A stretch of 28,869 nucleotides of DNA from IMG/VR virus record IMGVR_UViG_3300031223_000034, positions 1 through 28,869 of that record; one strand, 5' to 3'. The notes below the pieces were generated by a model. That model was given only the letters and a program-made list of their open reading frames with translations. It did no database searches and had not been told where the DNA came from. Position 1 is the first letter of the stretch; the number at the start of each line of letters is the position of its first letter. Made by a program: the position numbers and the translations under genes. Shown here one piece after another: positions 23,706-28,869 of this stretch. This stretch comes from a virus.

Positions 23706-26276
23706 TTAAGCTCCTACACGTAACAGTTCGTGCGTTTCGACGCGTTGTCCCAACATCAAATAGTTGGCTCGCACTAAGATGGTGTGTTGTACCCGTGAGA
23801 CGATCACCGGCACACCCTGACCGTGCGGATGTACCGCTGCGTGAGGATTTATCTCGACCCTTGCTGGATCGAACGCTAGCAAGTGACCGTACGGCTCTAA
23901 GGCGTTGTGCAGCCACACGTCCGTCACGGTCCCCACGGTCACGCCTGACGTGTCCAGTATACCGCTCAACATGTCATACAGCACGGTACTCAAAAAAGGA
24001 CTGATCAAGGTGTACTTGCTGGTAAACAGACTGGGTCCGGACATCGGCGGAGCAGGATACCGCTGTGTCATCCATGTGCCGATGCGCGTGTCCAGATCCC
24101 GTGAGGCTTGTTGGTATGCGTGTCGATCTCGTCCGTCCATAGGAGTGAGTGCCACTGGCGGCACACGCACAGAGTAAGGCCTGCCGCTGTTGACTGCAGC
24201 CCCTGTCAACACGCCGTCTTCCGCAAAATGAGACTCTTCGATGCGCTTTACCGCCCCGTTGATGACCAGACGATTAGCTCGATCATCACGCACTTGATAT
24301 CGGTGATCATCCGACAGACGCCCGTTGATCACATACCCCGTGTCACGACGAGACGTGTAAGTCATCGCATTGTCAGGCAAACCCATCATCAGTACACTCA
24401 CCGTTTGCTGCAGACGATCGGTATCCAACCCTTGTCGCGTGTGTATCACCACGTCAGGCCACTGCACGGTGTAGTCCACACCTTCTATAAGTGAATGCCC
24501 GTTCATCACCACCTGCAAGTAATCAAACGGTATAGACGCAGCCTCCATAGACCACACCCCACCCCGTGAGACCCCCACCCCTAAGGTGAGGGTAACGATG
24601 TCCCGGGTGGACGGGTAATCCCTTTCATAGTACGTTACACCCTCATCGGTTAAGAACACCGTCCCCCATTGTTGTGTGTTAATGAGCCAACGATACGTGG
24701 ACTGTCCGTCTTGTGTGACCACGCTGTAATCCGCACGCTCCGCGCGCACCCACACGTTGTTGGGTGTCCCGCCAGCCTTAGGGCATTTGTACAAATGAGC
24801 GGTAACGTCCAACGCCACCGTCAGAGTAGCTTCGCTGTAATGCCGTTGGCTGTGCGGTCCCACAGGGCCAGGGTAGAACTCCACCAGATCCGCAGTAGGA
24901 TCGGTCACGCGGTACACCGTACCTACGCTGACCACACGCTCGGCGTGCGTCAACCGGCCACTTGCATTATACTCCAACGCCAAGCACTCACCTTGACACA
25001 ACGCTGGGCGGTCCGCCACGCGGTCTGACTGATACTCACGCACACTCGCCGGGTTTGGGCACAGCACCTTAGCAGCGGCGTTATACCCAAAGCCATCGTA
25101 CAGCGTGGTAGGCAATAAGCCACTGGGGTGTCCGGTGCGCATCATAGCAGGGTAGGAGGATTGCTCCAAAGCCTCAGCGCGCCACTCGGCCACCGCCGAT
25201 GTACTCCCCAACATAGCAGGCACAATGTCAACGTCAGGCAGTTTGTACAGTTCGTGTATGCGGTGATGCTCATGTGTCAACTCACGCTCATACCCACTGT
25301 GACGCACCCACACCTCAACCTCTAACTCAGACAGATTCTGCCAGTAAGGCAGGTCGTTGGTGTATTGGGCCAACGTCGACACGGGCAACGCGTAGTCCTG
25401 ATGCGTTAACATCCTGACGTGCGACAAGGCGTTTTGATGGTAGTAGGTGCCCGTCTGCAGCGATTCTGTGGTTTTACGCCACAGATGAATGTCCAGGTCG
25501 TCTTTGTAATGGATCGTCGATTGCACCTCTTTAGGAAGATGCAGTAAATACTTACGAACGCCATCCACCGCCGACTCAAACACCCGCAACTCGCTGTACG
25601 GCACCCTTACAACCGCCCGCACCGAGGCGTCGTAGACAAACTCAGCCCAGCTGCCCAAAGGGATTGTCATCGACGACGGCACTTTGATCATAGCCCCATT
25701 TACAATGCATTTAACCGCACCTATGGCTCGGTCTTTGTACCCGTTGTGTTTAGCTTGAAAGTATAAGCGGTCTGACTCGGTAAACACCCACTGCCCATAA
25801 CTGTAAGTGGTGACGTCTCCTGTAAACCGATCTGATGCGTAAAAGGCGTTGGTGTAGAACCTTACGTACAGGTCTTGTTCGTTTAAATCCAACGCCCCTT
25901 CAAAGCGAGGCACCGCCATCAGTAGGTTTTTTGTGGGTGTCCAAAGTACGTACGTGCCGAATCTGGGAAACTGTTGACCGGAGGCGGTGTACGCGTCCAC
26001 AATCAGCGGGTACTGATCGATGAGCTCGGCTAGACTGACCCATTTTAATGAATCGCCTTCCTCCCAACCTAGCAATCTGGGGGGTACCTGACCGATCTGA
26101 TACACATGATACTGCACATCGTCGTGCGGCAGCCGGTACCGATCCCTCAACGTCTGTACGTGTTTGAACACTCCGTTTTTACGGGTGATCTTTTTAGGGC
26201 GGTAGATGGACTGATAGTCCTGATCTGGCGTACACCATACGTTGTCCACCACGAATTGGCGAAGTACCTCAGACAT
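23706..26276 (-). CDS. Putative virion structural protein (856 aa)
   Basis: 856 aa from ATG 26276 with AAGGAG 7 bases upstream. Beta-rich, aromatic-rich sequence (many Tyr, Trp, Asp), with helical stretches near 370-400 and in the C-terminal third (YQQASRDLDTRIGTWMTQRY). A phage tail or neck component by composition and neighbours. No enzymatic motif such as lysozyme or peptidase was found. The stop is 4 bases before the start of the 545-aa gene and its own start is 3 bases after the 308-aa gene, so these form one operon. By order it would correspond to a phiKZ gp27-like protein (inference). Confidence 0.78.
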   Translation of the reverse strand: MSEVLRQFVVDNVWCTPDQDYQSIYRPKKITRKNGVFKHVQTLRDRYRLPHDDVQYHVYQIGQVPPRLLGWEEGDSLKWVSLAELIDQYPLIVDAYTASGQQFPRFGTYVLWTPTKNLLMAVPRFEGALDLNEQDLYVRFYTNAFYASDRFTGDVTTYSYGQWVFTESDRLYFQAKHNGYKDRAIGAVKCIVNGAMIKVPSSMTIPLGSWAEFVYDASVRAVVRVPYSELRVFESAVDGVRKYLLHLPKEVQSTIHYKDDLDIHLWRKTTESLQTGTYYHQNALSHVRMLTHQDYALPVSTLAQYTNDLPYWQNLSELEVEVWVRHSGYERELTHEHHRIHELYKLPDVDIVPAMLGSTSAVAEWRAEALEQSSYPAMMRTGHPSGLLPTTLYDGFGYNAAAKVLCPNPASVREYQSDRVADRPALCQGECLALEYNASGRLTHAERVVSVGTVYRVTDPTADLVEFYPGPVGPHSQRHYSEATLTVALDVTAHLYKCPKAGGTPNNVWVRAERADYSVVTQDGQSTYRWLINTQQWGTVFLTDEGVTYYERDYPSTRDIVTLTLGVGVSRGGVWSMEAASIPFDYLQVVMNGHSLIEGVDYTVQWPDVVIHTRQGLDTDRLQQTVSVLMMGLPDNAMTYTSRRDTGYVINGRLSDDHRYQVRDDRANRLVINGAVKRIEESHFAEDGVLTGAAVNSGRPYSVRVPPVALTPMDGRDRHAYQQASRDLDTRIGTWMTQRYPAPPMSGPSLFTSKYTLISPFLSTVLYDMLSGILDTSGVTVGTVTDVWLHNALEPYGHLLAFDPARVEINPHAAVHPHGQGVPVIVSRVQHTILVRANYLMLGQRVETHELLRVGA

Positions 26277-26279
26277 GAA

Positions 26280-27206
26280 TCACTCCTTAAGCAGTAGCTC
26301 CACTGCACGAGTGAAGTCTTTGTGTTCTTGAGAGCGGGTCAAAGTGTTGACCAGCTGAGACAAACCGGCTTTGCGCATAGAACGGTCGTTCATGGCCTGG
26401 TACAGGATACCGATCCACGTAGGCACATGATCCAACGCCATAGCGGTCGTCTCACGGGCGTTGTTGCCAAACCACGATCCGCCCACGACGTTGAATAGAT
26501 ACGCCACGGAGACGTTCTCCAAACGCACCGACCCCACACGAGACTGTAAGGCCTCCACGAAGACTTCCATTGTGCTTAACGGTGGGTGTCCGGTAATCAA
26601 TTCCAACACTTCTTCCAATGACCCACGCATGGCCCGAGCCACTTTGTCCGCCATTTTGACCTGGTATTTTTCTTGAGTCAACTGATCCAGTTCATAATGG
26701 CTGCTCAGATAAAACATCCCAGCCAGCGCACTCACGCGAAATTGTGTAAGAGGGTCGATGGCCAAATGCCGCCCGGCCGTGTTCCCTACCCAGTTTAGGT
26801 ACAGCTTTAAAGGAGTCTCGCCCAACGCCAAGAAATCGGTAACCTCTCCTTGCGACCATAATAACGATAGACGAGCACGACGTATTGCTGTCGTGAATTC
26901 GTTATCAGAACGCATGCGCCAACGTCCGTCAGGCTGCTTAGTGGCGTAAGGCCGAGCGTCCACATAGACGCATTGCGCCGCGGAAACAGCGCCGCGATCG
27001 TCCACGGTGTCTAATACAGGGTGGACAAACCCTGGGACATCCGGCGTCATCTGTGTGATGTATCGAACGTCTTCAGAGCCGTACTCACCGCCAAAATTCG
27101 GGTGGGTAGACTCGTGGTCCAAAGCCTCTGCTTTCTTTATTTCTTGCAAGATGACGTCAGTGTCGTAGACACTGCCTGCACGTGTTTGGTACGGGGTAAG
27201 GATCAT
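26280..27206 (-). CDS. Putative virion-associated protein (308 aa)
   Basis: 308 aa from ATG 27206 with GGAGA 8 bases upstream. Mostly helical from about residue 110 onward (AIRRARLSLLWSQGEVTDFL; DKVARAMRGSLEEVLELI), with a more extended N-terminus. First gene of the minus-strand structural operon that runs to terL; by order it would match phiKZ gp28-like proteins. No membrane segment or known motif. Divergent from the tail sheath, with which it probably shares a late-promoter region. Confidence 0.75.
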   Translation of the reverse strand: MILTPYQTRAGSVYDTDVILQEIKKAEALDHESTHPNFGGEYGSEDVRYITQMTPDVPGFVHPVLDTVDDRGAVSAAQCVYVDARPYATKQPDGRWRMRSDNEFTTAIRRARLSLLWSQGEVTDFLALGETPLKLYLNWVGNTAGRHLAIDPLTQFRVSALAGMFYLSSHYELDQLTQEKYQVKMADKVARAMRGSLEEVLELITGHPPLSTMEVFVEALQSRVGSVRLENVSVAYLFNVVGGSWFGNNARETTAMALDHVPTWIGILYQAMNDRSMRKAGLSQLVNTLTRSQEHKDFTRAVELLLKE

Positions 27207-27353
27207 TTACGCTGTCTCCAATTAGGTTCTATTCGCCACCGCTGTAAAACAACGCATTATGGTATAGACGCAGACAGCGTCTCATTCGGCCGAATAGAGT
27301 AAGATTTTTAACATAAGATTGCTAGCAGCCACCATCGATGGGAGCTTTTCCAT
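27207..27353. promoter_or_regulatory. Divergent late-gene promoter region
   Basis: 147 bases between two divergent virion units. Contains a hairpin GACGC-AGACA-GCGTC (27268-27282), the 12-base palindrome ATTCGGCCGAAT (27284-27295), and an AT-rich stretch (27300-27320) ahead of the sheath gene. The palindrome could bind a dimeric regulator. No promoter consensus is certain. Confidence 0.45.
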
Positions 27354-28869
27354 ATGTCAGTACAATTAAACGCAGCACCCCGCGCTAACCTCCAGGGGGT
27401 GCGAGACGATTCTACGCGCCAACTGGTGGCTCAGCCGGAACAGATCCCGACACACCTACCGTTAGTCTGGTTGCTTGCCGAGCGCGGTGACACAGACGAA
27501 GCGCATGTGGTGTCAGGTGATACCGCCGTCCGTATGTACGGACGCCCGACCTTCGTTGAAAACAGTAAGTTTGCCAACCACGCGACCGTTATGTATAACC
27601 GCATCAACGGTGCAGGCAACTCAGTCATGGTACAACGTCTGAAACCCGCCGGCGCCGCTACGGCCTCGCTTCGGTTGTCGTTGGATGTGATTGAAGACGA
27701 TATTCCAACGTACGAGCGCGGACCAGACAACAAGTTTACCCTGGACGGTTCTGGCGATAAGATCCCTACCGGATCCACCGTCGCCGGGCACAGGCTCAAA
27801 TGGGTCATGGAAGCCGTCCCTGCGGGTGAGTTCGGGTCCTCTGCCACCGGCACTGGCACCATGACCAACACCGCCGGCGACCCTTCGATGCTGTACCCAA
27901 TCGTCGATATCGCCATACCCAACCACGGCGAGTGGGGCAACCGCATTGGTTTGCGCTTCAGTGCACCCACCACCGATTCTTCAACGCCGACCAACACCAA
28001 TGTGATTGAAGATCAGTTGGCGTTCCTGTACCGCTTGCAAATTGTTGAAAAGCCAGACGCACGCACCTCCGCCAATGTTGTCGAGACTCGCTTTGGTGAA
28101 CGTACACTGGACTTTGCTTTGAAGCCCGGCGCATACAACCGCTACACCGAGCAAGAAATCAGTGCTGATGAGCGGATTTTGCCTTCTTATCAAGATCTTG
28201 ACACCATTGATACACCCCCGGACTTGGGTCCGATTGGTGAGATGTCTTGGTACCAGGGTAACATCGACGGCATCTTGATCAACCTTCACACCCTAGAAAG
28301 TGCGATAGGGTCATTGTCACAAGAGGACGGTGCTCACTACCTGATCAACTTCTTCACTGGGGTAAACCCAAACAACGAGCCGTACGACACGGTTGCGGTA
28401 GAAGGTTCAGCAGGCGGAGGTTTGTCGTTGACCCCCAACAGCACTGTGTACGCTCAAGGCGGCAGTGACGGTGATTTGACTCTGGCCGAGTTTGATATTC
28501 TGGTAAAGAACGAAGCGGCTAACTTTGGTGACCTGGATATTAAATACCTGGATCGTCTGCGGTACCCTTTGTCAGCGGTATGGGATTCAGGCTTTAGCCT
28601 GGATACCAAGAAAGCCTTATTTACAGTAATGGGTCGCCGTAAGGACACCGTGGTGGTGGTGAGCACCCAGGACGCGTCACAGACCCCAAACCTGCCGTCT
28701 GAAGACAGTTCTCTTGCGATAGCGCTGCGCTCTGCGGCACGTCTGTATCCGGAATCGGATATTCACGGCACACCGGCCTGTCGGGCAGCGGTGGTGGCTC
28801 AATCGGGTAAGCTGATCAGCTCCTTATACCGCGGCATCCTGCCGTTGACCCATGAGCTGGCGCAGAAGT
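27354..28869 (+). CDS. Contractile tail sheath protein (C-terminus beyond window)
   Basis: 505 codons from ATG 27354 (GGGAG about 9 bases upstream) to the right edge without a stop; phiKZ-type sheaths are about 700 aa, so roughly 200 residues are missing. The N-terminus (SVQLNAAPRANLQGV, then VWLLAERGDTDEAHVVSGD) is the typical sheath start followed by a name-giving insertion-rich domain; the middle has the glycine/asparagine-rich loops and NFFTGVNPNNEPYD of surface domains; near the edge begins the conserved sheath core (GTPACRAAVVAQSGKLISSL). Forms the contractile outer tube that drives the inner tube into the host envelope. Confidence 0.88.
   Translation, partial: MSVQLNAAPRANLQGVRDDSTRQLVAQPEQIPTHLPLVWLLAERGDTDEAHVVSGDTAVRMYGRPTFVENSKFANHATVMYNRINGAGNSVMVQRLKPAGAATASLRLSLDVIEDDIPTYERGPDNKFTLDGSGDKIPTGSTVAGHRLKWVMEAVPAGEFGSSATGTGTMTNTAGDPSMLYPIVDIAIPNHGEWGNRIGLRFSAPTTDSSTPTNTNVIEDQLAFLYRLQIVEKPDARTSANVVETRFGERTLDFALKPGAYNRYTEQEISADERILPSYQDLDTIDTPPDLGPIGEMSWYQGNIDGILINLHTLESAIGSLSQEDGAHYLINFFTGVNPNNEPYDTVAVEGSAGGGLSLTPNSTVYAQGGSDGDLTLAEFDILVKNEAANFGDLDIKYLDRLRYPLSAVWDSGFSLDTKKALFTVMGRRKDTVVVVSTQDASQTPNLPSEDSSLAIALRSAARLYPESDIHGTPACRAAVVAQSGKLISSLYRGILPLTHELAQK

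Overview
The window is part of a large tailed-phage genome, most likely a nucleus-forming phiKZ-like jumbo phage (chimallivirus) of a Gram-negative, probably gammaproteobacterial, host. The main markers are a PhuZ-type phage tubulin (8797-9789), a phiKZ-type large terminase (19870-22002) followed by three virion-type proteins, a contractile tail sheath running off the right edge (27354-28869), and a family B DNA polymerase piece running off the left edge (1-1384). No tRNA, rRNA, CRISPR array or intact transposon was seen.

Layout. 1-9789 is read on the minus strand: polymerase piece, an SspB-like ClpXP adaptor, five overlapping small unknown genes, an NAD-dependent DNA ligase, four small genes (one an HD-domain phosphohydrolase) and phuZ. 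One plus-strand gene of unknown function follows (10113-10919). 10998-15568 is again minus: small unknown genes, two paralogous multi-HTH proteins, a small membrane protein and a dUTPase. 16130-19821 is plus: an unknown gene, dCTP deaminase, and two more unknown genes, the last next to the terminase. 19870-27206 is minus (terminase and structural genes). 27354 onward is plus (tail sheath). Strand switches coincide with terminator hairpins or divergent promoter gaps.

How the genes fit together. Dcd makes dUTP from dCTP, Dut converts it to dUMP (thymidylate precursor) and keeps uracil out of DNA. Ligase and polymerase replicate the genome. PhuZ would position the phage nucleus and move capsids. 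TerL packages DNA. The SspB homologue keeps both the substrate-binding fold and a C-terminal ClpX-docking tail, so the phage could steer host ClpXP.

The least expected signals are mainly at the RNA level. (1) Two 85-bp promoter/leader repeats (8559-8643 and 13388-13472) differ at only six positions, all inside two short segments that can pair with each other in each copy, so they look like a covarying pseudoknot. (2) The coding sequences between 6784 and 8552 are tiled with perfect inverted repeats. (3) An IS200/IS605 right-end or omega-RNA-like sequence without tnpB lies just upstream of phuZ. (4) A recurrent motif, GRTAGACATCAT, heads minus-strand units. Roughly a dozen proteins are not recognised and are described only by what can be seen in them.
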